DNA of 64,000 nucleotides, taken from NCBI RefSeq assembly GCF_000170755.1, contig NZ_ABCK01000024.1:1-64000 (forward strand), read 5' to 3'. Numbering within the stretch: position 1 is the first letter of the stretch; every line of letters starts with the position of its first letter. The notes under the pieces are model-generated. The model was not told where the DNA came from and ran no database searches. It saw nothing but the letters and a program-made list of their open reading frames with translations. This document shows, in pieces, positions 8,674-18,743 of this stretch. The position numbers and the translations under genes were made by a program. The DNA is from Lentisphaera araneosa HTCC2155. GTDB taxonomy: Bacteria > Verrucomicrobiota > Lentisphaeria > Lentisphaerales > Lentisphaeraceae.

Positions 8674-10486
8674 TTTAGTCTATAGCATTGAGAATATTTT
8701 TAGTACTGAAGCCCGTGAAGGAGCCTTGGGGCAAAAAGATGCCGAGAAATATTATATCGCGCCCTATCAAAGAGGTTATAAATGGGGGGCAACAAACCCC
8801 AATGACGCGGTGTGGTTGCTGATAAGCGATATTAATGATGCATTTACTGGTGATGAGGAAGAGTATTATTTACAATACATAACAGTAAAGAACAATGAGC
8901 TTGATGGAGTACGCGTTCTCGAAGTTATTGACGGACAACAACGCCTGACAACACTCACCTTGTTATTTGCTGTTATTGGCCATCTGCTAAAAGATCCCAA
9001 GCCCGCAATTAGTGCACATAAACTCAAGTATGGTGTTCGCGATAAAGTTGATGATTTTTTAGGGCATTATATTTACAGTGATATAGATCGTTTACTTGAG
9101 ACAAGTTGGGAAGAACTTATCGAAAAGCATCCTGAGTATAACCTTCAGGATATTTTTTATATGTACAATGCCGTTCAGTGTATCAAGAATCGTTTATCTG
9201 AGCATGAATCCCTGTTGGAGTTCCATCAGTTTCTAAATGAACGAGTGATGCTTATCTTCAATGTTATTGAAAAGGGTAATCTCGCTAGTGAAAAAGTCTT
9301 TAGTAATTTAAATACGAATAAGGTGGAATTGACGAGTACGGAGCTCGTGAAAGGCTTGCTTCTAACTCGCGCTGGACGGGAAAAAGGTACGGATAAAAAC
9401 GATCGCCACTTTAAAGAGATTCTCGAACTGCGCTCTACCATGGGGCGGCAGTGGGATGAAATAGAAAATTGGTCTGAATCAGCAGATATCAGAACGTTTT
9501 ATTTCTCTAAATACTCAGAGCCTATGGAGGGGATAATTACCTTGTTAGCTTATGCCTTTAAGTATACCCCTGAAAAATCTAAAAATAAATACTCTCTATT
9601 TAATTTCTTTCAGGCACAAATTAAACGTGAAGGTATTTCTGCTCAAACTTTTTTTAATAAGTTAAGACAGATTTATCATTTACTTAAAGACTGGTATGAA
9701 TCACCAAAGATTCATAATATGCTGGGGTACATTTTATTTCATAAAGGAGCCCAGTTTTCTTTGAGTTCCCTGATCCCTTTAATGGAGATTGATAAGATAG
9801 CTCTTCAAAAAAAGTTAAGTCAACAAATTCTTCAGGTCATGGACTTTGATGTAAGTGATTTGAGTTATGGAGAAGAGAATACTCGTATTCATCAAGTACT
9901 TCTTTTTATTAACGTTTTTGCTACCGATACTCAATTTAACTTCACAGAGCTTGAAGACCGCAAATGGTCATTGGAGCATATTTTCCCTCAAAATCCGGAT
10001 TTTCTACCGACTAAATTAGCGCATCGAGATTTAGAGTTGCTCAATAAATTACTCCCATCAGATTGGGAAGCTAGGGTTCGTAGCAAATTGACTCTTGAGT
10101 TTGCAGAGGATATTGCAGAAAACAAAATTACAGAACTCGCAAGTAAGATCAATAGTGATTCCTGTGAATTAACGAATGAAGAAAAAGGGCTTGTTTATTA
10201 TTCTATTAATAAAGTAAAACTGAATTCCATCGGCAATATGGCGCTGCTTTCAGGCAGTGATAATAGCTCTAATAGCAATGGTTTATTTGATGCGAAAAGA
10301 CACAACATAGTCGACTTGATAAGTAGAGGTAGCTTTGTCCCCAAGCATACTTACGATGTATTCGCAAAACTCCTGTCGCAAGAAATGGAAAGCGACTTAA
10401 CGATTTGGTCTGAAAAAGATATTGATGCGCACGAATCCTGGATGATTAAGCGTATAGAGGAAATCAAAGGAGATATGGTAAAATGA
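8666..10486 (+). CDS. DUF262-DUF1524 (GmrSD/BrxU-like) restriction protein
   Basis: A 606-residue protein with the two domains of GmrSD-type modification-dependent restriction enzymes. The N-terminal DUF262 (ParB-like NTPase) shows PYQRGYKW (~33-40) and IDGQQRLTTL (~88-97). The C-terminal DUF1524 HNH-type nuclease shows LEHIFPQN (~437-444) and NSIGNMALLS (~528-537). GmrSD and BrxU cut glucosylated hydroxymethylcytosine DNA, and SspE uses the same domains against unmodified DNA in phosphorothioation systems. ATG 8666 overlaps the methylase stop by 8 bp, so the two are translationally coupled. The likely role is nuclease of this operon or guard against phages with modified DNA; the substrate is unknown. 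Confidence 0.85.
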   Translation: MSDLVYSIENIFSTEAREGALGQKDAEKYYIAPYQRGYKWGATNPNDAVWLLISDINDAFTGDEEEYYLQYITVKNNELDGVRVLEVIDGQQRLTTLTLLFAVIGHLLKDPKPAISAHKLKYGVRDKVDDFLGHYIYSDIDRLLETSWEELIEKHPEYNLQDIFYMYNAVQCIKNRLSEHESLLEFHQFLNERVMLIFNVIEKGNLASEKVFSNLNTNKVELTSTELVKGLLLTRAGREKGTDKNDRHFKEILELRSTMGRQWDEIENWSESADIRTFYFSKYSEPMEGIITLLAYAFKYTPEKSKNKYSLFNFFQAQIKREGISAQTFFNKLRQIYHLLKDWYESPKIHNMLGYILFHKGAQFSLSSLIPLMEIDKIALQKKLSQQILQVMDFDVSDLSYGEENTRIHQVLLFINVFATDTQFNFTELEDRKWSLEHIFPQNPDFLPTKLAHRDLELLNKLLPSDWEARVRSKLTLEFAEDIAENKITELASKINSDSCELTNEEKGLVYYSINKVKLNSIGNMALLSGSDNSSNSNGLFDAKRHNIVDLISRGSFVPKHTYDVFAKLLSQEMESDLTIWSEKDIDAHESWMIKRIEEIKGDMVK

Positions 10487-12459
10487 GTGAGGGGAAAAAG
10501 TCTCTAAAGGATATTCTGAATTCAAGAAATATTAAGCAAATTATTATCCCGGAGATACAGCGTGATTATGTCTGGAAAACAGAGAATGTAGAAAAGCTGT
10601 TAAAGTCAATTGTTGCAGATGCAAAAGAAAGTGATCCAGGAATTACTAAAGAAGAACTAGATAAATTACCTCCTGCTTTACGAGATCAGGTAGAGCGCAG
10701 TCTAGAAGAAAATAAAATATTCTCTAATATTGGTTTTATTTATGCCTATGAAGACAGTGAATACAAAAGTCGTTATTTTCTCATTGATGGTCAACAGCGG
10801 TTAACTACACTGTACCTTTTATTATTGGCCACAGCAATAAACTCTGGAAAGGAAAATTATTTCTCTACTCATTACTTTAATAATACGCTACCTAAACTTG
10901 ACTATAAAGTCCGTGAATCAGCTCATAACTTTCTTGTTAACTTCATGACTTACCTCCTCGGTGGAGGTGATATAAAAAATATAGAATCACAATATTGGTA
11001 TTTCTCAAATTATAAAAATGATAGAACCATATCCTCGATCTTACGGAATTATAAAACCATTGCAAGCTTTGTTAAAGATGAAAAACTATCAGTTGATTAT
11101 GTAGAAAACAATATTGAACTGTGGTTTTTTGACATAAGTAAAAGCTCGCAAGGTGAAGAACTCTATATTTATATGAATTCCCGTGGTGAAGAAGTAATTG
11201 CGAATGAAAACATCAAAGCCTCACTTCTAGAAAACTGCTCCGATAAAGAGAAGCATGAATGGGGAGTGAAGTGGGAAGATTGGCAAGATTTCTTCTGGAA
11301 AAACAGAGGGGCTAAGCTGAACTCTGACCAAGGCTTTAACGAGTTCTTAAAGTGGGTGATTATTATAGAAAAAATCAAAACATCACCCAATTCCTCAGCC
11401 GAAGAGCTTGGTAAGTTCATACTCGCCATTCGTGATCAGCAAAAGTTCTCATCAGAGTTGCTTACCGTAAATAAAATTGATGAGTACTTTGAGACAATTA
11501 AATATTTAAAGGATTTGGGCTTGATCGGAAAAAAATGGTTAACTGGTGACACTAGTACTATTGATTATTTCCGGCTCTTTCCGGCTATCCTTTATATAAA
11601 TAAATTAGATGCTCAAGAAGTTCACCTTAGACGTCTACTTCGGTTTTTTGCTAATGTCTCTAAATCTGTGGATATCTCTAAAAATCCTGATACGCAAGTA
11701 GTAAATGCTATCAGACTCATGCTAAAATTTCTTGATGATGCTCATGTAGATGTAACTGGTTTTTTACAATATAAACAGAGCACAAACTATAAAGCTATAC
11801 TCTCTTCAGAAGAATGCTATAAGCTGTCACTATATGGTGAACCGCCACTAGAGACCTCAAGAGACGACCTAGAGACCTTATTCTGGGGTGCGGAAGATAG
11901 TAAGTTGTTAAACGGGAAAATTGAATTTCTACTCTTTGTTTCAGGTTCACCTGTTTTAGGAAGTCTCGAGAAATTTAATCTAAGAAAATTCACCACAATA
12001 TACGAATCATTTAAAGACCTTTTTAATAAACCCACTGATGAACTTAGACGAGCTTTATTAACAGTGGGTGATTACACGATTGACGTTGGGTATTCCACAA
12101 ACCTTTCAAGTGCTCGCTACTCATTTGGCGATGGCATAGAGGAATGGAGGAAAATAATCAATAACCATGATAACAAGCTAAGGTTCAAGAAGTTTTTCGA
12201 GAGTTATATTTCTGTTTCATGTGATAATGAATCATCTAAAGTAGATAGCTTAAATAATATAATCACTAGTTTCTTATCGAGAGAAACTCTCCCCAATTAC
12301 TGGTATGTACCATTTATCGAAAATGAAAAACTTTTACCTTATTGTGAAAATAAGAAAGTTTGTTATCAAGGAAATAATCCCGATACTATCTATCTCATTA
12401 AGAAGAAAAAGGCAACTAAATATGAAAAGTTAAGTAGTTTTCAAGGTGTATCATGTTAA
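10483..12459 (+). CDS. Second DUF262 protein, without a clear HNH domain
   Basis: A 658-residue protein starting with DUF262: IPEIQRDYVWK (~21-31) and LIDGQQRLTTLYLL (~99-112). Unlike its upstream neighbour, I find no histidine-proline-glutamine DUF1524 motif at the C-terminus, so it may act only as the NTPase/sensor half (GmrS-like). The start ATG shares ATGA with the preceding stop. The two DUF262 proteins differ in length and outside the signature motifs, so this is not a recent duplication. Partner function with the DUF1524-bearing neighbour is inference. Confidence 0.8.
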   Translation: MSEGKKSLKDILNSRNIKQIIIPEIQRDYVWKTENVEKLLKSIVADAKESDPGITKEELDKLPPALRDQVERSLEENKIFSNIGFIYAYEDSEYKSRYFLIDGQQRLTTLYLLLLATAINSGKENYFSTHYFNNTLPKLDYKVRESAHNFLVNFMTYLLGGGDIKNIESQYWYFSNYKNDRTISSILRNYKTIASFVKDEKLSVDYVENNIELWFFDISKSSQGEELYIYMNSRGEEVIANENIKASLLENCSDKEKHEWGVKWEDWQDFFWKNRGAKLNSDQGFNEFLKWVIIIEKIKTSPNSSAEELGKFILAIRDQQKFSSELLTVNKIDEYFETIKYLKDLGLIGKKWLTGDTSTIDYFRLFPAILYINKLDAQEVHLRRLLRFFANVSKSVDISKNPDTQVVNAIRLMLKFLDDAHVDVTGFLQYKQSTNYKAILSSEECYKLSLYGEPPLETSRDDLETLFWGAEDSKLLNGKIEFLLFVSGSPVLGSLEKFNLRKFTTIYESFKDLFNKPTDELRRALLTVGDYTIDVGYSTNLSSARYSFGDGIEEWRKIINNHDNKLRFKKFFESYISVSCDNESSKVDSLNNIITSFLSRETLPNYWYVPFIENEKLLPYCENKKVCYQGNNPDTIYLIKKKKATKYEKLSSFQGVSC

Positions 12460-15400
12460 GCCTCAACCAAGCCATCGAGATCAAAGAATCGATTCTGGCC
12501 TACCTAAAAGCCACTTTCAATTTTCAGGACAAAGAAGTCCATCAAGCTTTTTATGATTTTATTAATAACACCTCAGAGGGTTTATTTAAGGGGCCGTATC
12601 TATCGCTAAAGCTTCCCTTTGTGAAAGCGGGCAAGCAAGAACAAGAAAGCATCCCTTTAAGTATCAAGCCGGATTGGCTGGCTTATGATCATCAGGTGAA
12701 GTCCTGGCACCGACTCAGTACGGCAAACCGAAAAGCTCAGCCGACAATTATCACTACTGGTACGGGTTCTGGTAAAACTGAATCCTTTATGTATCCAGTT
12801 CTCGATTACTGCTATCGCAACCTAAGCCGTCAGGGCATTAAGGTTATTATTCTCTATCCCATGAATGCTCTTGCCACCGACCAGGCTAAGCGCTTGGCGG
12901 AGGCTATTTATGAAGACGATCGGTTAAAAGGCAAGGTAACGGCAGGTCTCTTTATTGGTGAAGGTAAAGATGCGGGGAAATATCCGAAGACCATGGGCGC
13001 GGATCACATTATCGAAAACCGGGAATCAATACTCGCGTCGCCACCGGATATTCTACTTACCAATTTCAAGATGCTCGACTATGCCTTGATGAAGAGTAAC
13101 TATAATGACCTCTGGCTAGGCAATTATAAGGACAGTTCACTATTACAGTTTTTGGTATTGGATGAGCTTCACACTTATGATGGAGCTCAGGGTACGGATG
13201 TAGCCAATCTGATTCGTCGACTGAAACTTAAACTCTCAATTCCTGAAGACCATCTCTGTCCTGTGGGAACCTCTGCCACTATAGGCTCAGGAGAAGAAGC
13301 GCCTAAATTACTTTCAGATTACGCCTCCAAGATTTTTGGAGAAACTATCGACCCCGATTGCCTGATTACTGAAAATCGTATTCAGACTGAGGACTTTTTT
13401 GAGGATGATGAAAAGCTGGATCCCTTTAAACCTCGGACTGCGATTCTACGGGATGTGAAGCCTCAGACGGGTGAAGGATACGATAAGTATATAGAACGCC
13501 AAATTGGCTTCTGGCAGATGAGTCGAGACCGACTCGCAGAAGATTTATCTTCTCTCAAAATCGTCAAGGATCTCGTTAGTGTGGTGAACCAGGACAAGGG
13601 CATTCACACGCTTGATACGATTGTGCGAAACCTATCAAACCTGAACGAAAACTTTCGAACGGTGCCTCAGTGGGATGATCAGCTTCAGTTTAATCCCAAG
13701 GAAAATATTGTATTATCGCTCTTTTCACTGATTTCAGAGGCGAAAGTCATAGATCCTCAGAATGGTCGAAAGTCGCCATTTCTTTATACTCAGACACAAC
13801 TCTGGATTCGCGAGCTGAGCGGCTTGCTGAGAACCATGAGTGAGAAACCCCAATTTACCTGGAAGGCCGATACTAACCCCAACGAAAATTTATCACTGCC
13901 ACCATGGTTCTGTCGCGATTGCGGTGCCTCGGGTTGGCTGGGGATTAAGCACGATAATAAAGAACGATTTGAACAGGATGTTCAGGATGTGTACACGAAG
14001 TTTTTCGCCAATCATAAACACATTTACTTTGCCAACCGGACCTCAGAGTTTAGTATGTTGGATGCTGTTAGCGTAGGTTACGAACCAGATGATACCTTTA
14101 AAAAATATGTAAGTAATAGTTCTTTGCTGCTACATAGCCAGGAAGATGAAACACGCACTGATATCACCGCCTTTAGAAAGCTTAATAGAGATGGTTACAA
14201 CGAGCATATTTGCCCTGAATGTAACACACGAAACACGGTGTCCATTATCGGTACGCGTATAGCTACGCTAAGCAGTATTACAGTGAGTCAAGTTTTGGCA
14301 ACCGACTTGGATGAACAGGATGAGCAACAGCGCAAGGTCTTGGCATTTACCAATTCAGTACAGGATGCAGCACACCAGGCCGGCTTTGTAGAAGCTCGAA
14401 ACTATCGTTTTACCTTTCGTTCATCTCTTCAACAGGTTATTAATAATCTCGACAAGACCGTCTCTCTTAAAGAGCTTTCTGATGAGTTTAGAACTCATTG
14501 GAAGGAGAGTGCCGATGGAACTGGTAAGAGTCCCCTTGATGCTTACTATTATCGTTTTTATCCCACGGATTACATAGGGAAGTCATCTCCTGAGGATTAC
14601 AAAGATAAGAATGATTATGAATCCCACTTCATCAAGGAATTTGATGAGCGCGTAAGTTGGGAGCTTTATTCTGAGTTTGCCTACAATGCACAGATAGGCC
14701 GTACACTGGAAAAGACATCGTCCTCGGCAGTGCATTTTGCGCTTGAAGATTTGGAGTCTGTCTGGGATCTTATGGAACCTTGGCTCAAAGAAAATGAGCC
14801 ATCAGGAACTATTGAGAAAAAGCTGTTTCTACTTTTTGTAGAGTTACTACTCCACCGTGTACGGATTCGTGGTGCGGTTAGCCATGACTTTTTAAGTAAA
14901 TTCCGCGATGGTGACTTAAAGCTCTGGGATCTGAACTGGATGAAGGATGGACGTCATTTTCTCAATAAGAACTTTGGACCTCGAACTAGGATTCCCAAAT
15001 TATTGACCTTCAAGTCGGAGTCACGAGGCATACTCGACAGTACTTTTGCTAAGAAATCGAATTGGTTCCACCAGTACTACAAGAAGTCATTCATAATGGC
15101 ATCTAGCCATCAGGATATGGTTAATGAGTTTTATGAACAGCTTATTTTGTCTTTGGAGAAGTCTGGTATCATGGATAAGTCCAATTGCGAAGAGAAACTT
15201 AACTTTGGATTGAACCCTGCTAAGGTCTTTGTAAATAATAAAGCCAAAACCTATGAGTGCAGCACTTGTGCTCACGTTGTTATCACATCTCAGGAAGACC
15301 ATGATCTATCTAATGGGAAATGCCTGGTGTACCGCTGTACTGGTGTGTACCAGATCAATGAGTCTGCAGTTCAAGATAATTATTATCAATTGGTTTATAA

Positions 15401-18400
15401 CAGGGAACGATCGCCACGCATTTATGCTGCGGATCATACTGGGCTTCTTGAACGGAAGGCGCGTGAAGACTTGGAGATTGACTTTAAAACTCGCCCGAAC
15501 TTCAATTCTAAGAATGCCATGGTAGCGACAAGTACTTTGGAAATGGGGATAGATATCGGTAGCTTGAATACTGCGATAAATAACTCAATTCCTCCCATGC
15601 CTTCAAACTTCCTGCAACGGGTGGGACGAGCTGGTCGTTCAACGGGTTCGGCACTCATTGTGAATTTTGCCAAAAGCCAGGCTCACGATTTGTTCTATTA
15701 TGCAGAACCATTAGACATGATGGCGGGTGAAGTCAGTACGCCGGGTTGTTACATTGAAGCAAAGGAAATTCTAAAACGCCACTTCTTTGCCTACTGTATA
15801 GATTCATGGGCAAAAGAAGACCCTAAGAACCACCATATCCCATCGAATATCAATTATCTAAAAATTGAAACGACGGATTTATTTGCGCCTGAGTTCTTTA
15901 TTAATAAAATCATCAACTTCGTCAAAATAAATGAGATGGCACTTTTTGAGTCCTTTAAGGCCGGATACAAAAATGATGTAGAAGACAGTGTATTCCAGCA
16001 TCTGCGTTATGAATTGAATAACGACGCCTTTTATCAATTCTACAAAAAGATCTTTGTGAACCTCAAAGACGAAATTAAAAAGATTCAGGTCATTCGTAAA
16101 GAAATAGATGAACGCATTAAAGAGCTGAAACTCGGGAAAGAAGATCCCGAGCGAATTGAACTTGAGAATGAAAAGAAGAATCTAGGCGGCATTATTCGAT
16201 CAATCAAAAATCGTAATACCCTGGAGCACTTAACTAATGTGGGGGCATTACCCAATTATGCTTTCCCTGAAACAGGAGTCACTCTAACGGCTAAAGTTCT
16301 AGGTAATCAGGCCGTCGGCAGTACAAAGACACCACTCAATAAAGATTTTGAAATTGTTCGTTCAGCGAGTCAGGCTTTAAAAGAATTTGCACCAGATAAC
16401 CATTTCTATTCTCAAGGGTATAAATTCCGCGTAACCGGCATCAATACCTTTGATTGGTCAGATAAAAGTAACCTCCACAAAAAGCGTTTCTGCTCCAATT
16501 GCGATCATATTGAATTGGCGGAAACAGCTACGAAAGGGGCTTGCCCTAAGTGTAATCATGAATCGTGGGCTTCATCATCTAATGTTCACACCTATGCAAA
16601 ACTCCTCTCAGTTAAGTCTTTCAATAATCAATCAGATGCGTGTATCAACGATAGCAGTGATGATAGAAATAACTTGGCATACAACGTACTGCAGCATTTC
16701 TCATTTAAAGACACAAGTGGTGCTTATGCCATGAAAGAGATCCCCTTTGGGATAGAGTTTTTCAAGGAAGTGACGATTACTGAAGAAAACCTGGGGCGCA
16801 AGGATGTACTTGATCCACGCAAGGTAAAAATCAATGACTTTGAGGCTGCCGCACACGGTTTCATTACCTGTAAACACTGCGGTAAGAGTTCGTCAAATGT
16901 TCGACAAAAAATTAATGGTCAGGATTACAAGTTTCACTACGGCTACTGCAAGTACAAGGATAAGGTTTATGCTGGTCAATCTGATGATGTTTTTGAAGAG
17001 GTTTTCTTCTTTAGAGAAATTCAGACAGAGGCACTCAAGATTTTATTACCCGTGCAGGAACTGAATAGCGATGCTGAAATCAAAATGTTTCAGGCAGGTA
17101 TAGAGCTTGGCTTGAAGAAGTATTTCAAAGGGAACCCACAGCATGTGAGGTTATCAATTTACCGTGAGTACAACCATGTCACGACAAAGTTTGATAAGTA
17201 CCTTGTGCTTTATGATGCAATCCCCGGGGGGACAGGCTATCTGGAAAAGCTTTTCAACGCCAACGCTTTTAGTAAGTTACTTGATAATGCTTATACTGAA
17301 ATAAAGAACTGCTCTTGTCAGTTTGATGATCAAGATGGTTGCTATCGCTGTATTTATTCGTATTCAAATCAGTATTACCACAAGGAACTCAGTAGAGAAC
17401 AAGCAGAGAAACGATTTTATGAAATCATAAGACGTTCCGACGACTGGGAAGAGCAGCCAGCTGGTCTCGGTAACTTAACGAATACGGGTAATATCGAAGA
17501 ATCAGAGCTTGAGGTTCGTTTTATCAGAAGCTTGAAAAAGATGGCGCAGAAAAACGAGTCATGGCAGATGGATGAAGTCAATGATGATGGAACCATTTCT
17601 TACACGATGAACTACTCAGACAGCAAGAAAAACCTTCATTTCTACATTAGACCCCAGGTCAATTTAGGACGTGCGGATGGCGTAGAGTTTCATACACGTT
17701 CTGATTTTCTCTTTATATGCACACATTGTGAAGTTAACGGAGAGGTGATGGAGGACAAAAGTAGCTTACCCAGAATCGCTGTAGAGCTAGATGGGTATCA
17801 ATGGCATGCGTCCGGAGCTCATAATCGTTTCGAGAAGGATTGGGAAAAAAGAAGAGCTGTTTCAAAATCAGCAAATCATTATTCCTGGAGTTTAACATGG
17901 GATGATGTGGAATTGTTTGATACATACTTAAGTGATGAAGAAACTAGTAATTGTAATGATTCCCTAAATCAAAAGCTCCTTACGAATAAAGGATTTCAGA
18001 AAACAAGAAGTACCTTATTGAAAGCGGTTAAAAGAGAATCTGGGGCAGTTAAGCAGTATGAGAATAACTTTGTTCGTTTCCTTGAAACTTTAAAATCGAT
18101 TGAGGTTTTGAATAGCTTACGGAATAATAACTCCCTCTATCTATCCTTCTTTCACGAAAAGTTATTTACGCCATCGTTTCCACCAGCTGAAATCCATGAA
18201 TCTCTGGCCAATAAAACAATGAATAACTATTGCGTTGAGAACAAAACGCTTGATGGTTTGATTCCTTTGTCTGTAGTAGAACCTAATGAACTTTTCGATT
18301 TGAATATGGCGGTAAATATTCAAAAGAGCGAATTGTTTGCTGACCTGACCTTAAAGGATACGGATTCTATAGATAAAGAACAGTGGAATGAGTTTTGGGC

Positions 18401-18743
18401 TATTTATAACTTAATACAGTTTTTCGATTATGAGGAAAGAGGCACGCTTGAGGAGATCGCTGATATTGAAATTGAAATCGATGAAATATTGGATGCTTAC
18501 GATCCCGAATTACATCCTATTATTCTAAACATCTTTAAGGCGGGATATTTAAAGTCAGAGGAAGATGAAATAAAGTTAAACTCATTACTCGATGATAATG
18601 GAGACGAGTTAGCAGGAGCGGAACTCATAATTGAGCATAAAAAATTAGTATATAAACCTTACTCCGATGAGGATGAAGCCACGTTTACTCAGCACGGATA
18701 TACATGTATAAATTTAAAATCTTTAAGGGGGATTGAGCTATGA
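12453..18743 (+). CDS. Giant DEAD/DEAH helicase with DUF1998-type C-terminal part and nuclease-like tail
   Basis: A 2096-residue superfamily 2 helicase. Motif I is TTGTGSGKTES (~101-111), motif II LDELHTYDG (~235-243), motif III GTSATIGSG (~271), and motifs V/VI STLEMGIDIGSL and QRVGRAGR (~1027-1062). Several zinc-binding pairs follow the core: CRDCG (~485), CPECN, CSTC, CSNC with CPKC (~1347-1370), and CSCQ with CYRC (~1620-1635), the last in a DUF1998-like context after GGTGYLEKLF. A Vsr/DUF559-like PD-(D/E)XK signature, RSDFLF with AVELDGYQWH (~1750-1782), lies near the end. The whole corresponds to DrmA plus DrmB of DISARM, or DruE of Druantia, in one chain. It overlaps the DUF262 stop by 7 bp. 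Confidence 0.85.
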   Translation: MLSLNQAIEIKESILAYLKATFNFQDKEVHQAFYDFINNTSEGLFKGPYLSLKLPFVKAGKQEQESIPLSIKPDWLAYDHQVKSWHRLSTANRKAQPTIITTGTGSGKTESFMYPVLDYCYRNLSRQGIKVIILYPMNALATDQAKRLAEAIYEDDRLKGKVTAGLFIGEGKDAGKYPKTMGADHIIENRESILASPPDILLTNFKMLDYALMKSNYNDLWLGNYKDSSLLQFLVLDELHTYDGAQGTDVANLIRRLKLKLSIPEDHLCPVGTSATIGSGEEAPKLLSDYASKIFGETIDPDCLITENRIQTEDFFEDDEKLDPFKPRTAILRDVKPQTGEGYDKYIERQIGFWQMSRDRLAEDLSSLKIVKDLVSVVNQDKGIHTLDTIVRNLSNLNENFRTVPQWDDQLQFNPKENIVLSLFSLISEAKVIDPQNGRKSPFLYTQTQLWIRELSGLLRTMSEKPQFTWKADTNPNENLSLPPWFCRDCGASGWLGIKHDNKERFEQDVQDVYTKFFANHKHIYFANRTSEFSMLDAVSVGYEPDDTFKKYVSNSSLLLHSQEDETRTDITAFRKLNRDGYNEHICPECNTRNTVSIIGTRIATLSSITVSQVLATDLDEQDEQQRKVLAFTNSVQDAAHQAGFVEARNYRFTFRSSLQQVINNLDKTVSLKELSDEFRTHWKESADGTGKSPLDAYYYRFYPTDYIGKSSPEDYKDKNDYESHFIKEFDERVSWELYSEFAYNAQIGRTLEKTSSSAVHFALEDLESVWDLMEPWLKENEPSGTIEKKLFLLFVELLLHRVRIRGAVSHDFLSKFRDGDLKLWDLNWMKDGRHFLNKNFGPRTRIPKLLTFKSESRGILDSTFAKKSNWFHQYYKKSFIMASSHQDMVNEFYEQLILSLEKSGIMDKSNCEEKLNFGLNPAKVFVNNKAKTYECSTCAHVVITSQEDHDLSNGKCLVYRCTGVYQINESAVQDNYYQLVYNRERSPRIYAADHTGLLERKAREDLEIDFKTRPNFNSKNAMVATSTLEMGIDIGSLNTAINNSIPPMPSNFLQRVGRAGRSTGSALIVNFAKSQAHDLFYYAEPLDMMAGEVSTPGCYIEAKEILKRHFFAYCIDSWAKEDPKNHHIPSNINYLKIETTDLFAPEFFINKIINFVKINEMALFESFKAGYKNDVEDSVFQHLRYELNNDAFYQFYKKIFVNLKDEIKKIQVIRKEIDERIKELKLGKEDPERIELENEKKNLGGIIRSIKNRNTLEHLTNVGALPNYAFPETGVTLTAKVLGNQAVGSTKTPLNKDFEIVRSASQALKEFAPDNHFYSQGYKFRVTGINTFDWSDKSNLHKKRFCSNCDHIELAETATKGACPKCNHESWASSSNVHTYAKLLSVKSFNNQSDACINDSSDDRNNLAYNVLQHFSFKDTSGAYAMKEIPFGIEFFKEVTITEENLGRKDVLDPRKVKINDFEAAAHGFITCKHCGKSSSNVRQKINGQDYKFHYGYCKYKDKVYAGQSDDVFEEVFFFREIQTEALKILLPVQELNSDAEIKMFQAGIELGLKKYFKGNPQHVRLSIYREYNHVTTKFDKYLVLYDAIPGGTGYLEKLFNANAFSKLLDNAYTEIKNCSCQFDDQDGCYRCIYSYSNQYYHKELSREQAEKRFYEIIRRSDDWEEQPAGLGNLTNTGNIEESELEVRFIRSLKKMAQKNESWQMDEVNDDGTISYTMNYSDSKKNLHFYIRPQVNLGRADGVEFHTRSDFLFICTHCEVNGEVMEDKSSLPRIAVELDGYQWHASGAHNRFEKDWEKRRAVSKSANHYSWSLTWDDVELFDTYLSDEETSNCNDSLNQKLLTNKGFQKTRSTLLKAVKRESGAVKQYENNFVRFLETLKSIEVLNSLRNNNSLYLSFFHEKLFTPSFPPAEIHESLANKTMNNYCVENKTLDGLIPLSVVEPNELFDLNMAVNIQKSELFADLTLKDTDSIDKEQWNEFWAIYNLIQFFDYEERGTLEEIADIEIEIDEILDAYDPELHPIILNIFKAGYLKSEEDEIKLNSLLDDNGDELAGAELIIEHKKLVYKPYSDEDEATFTQHGYTCINLKSLRGIEL

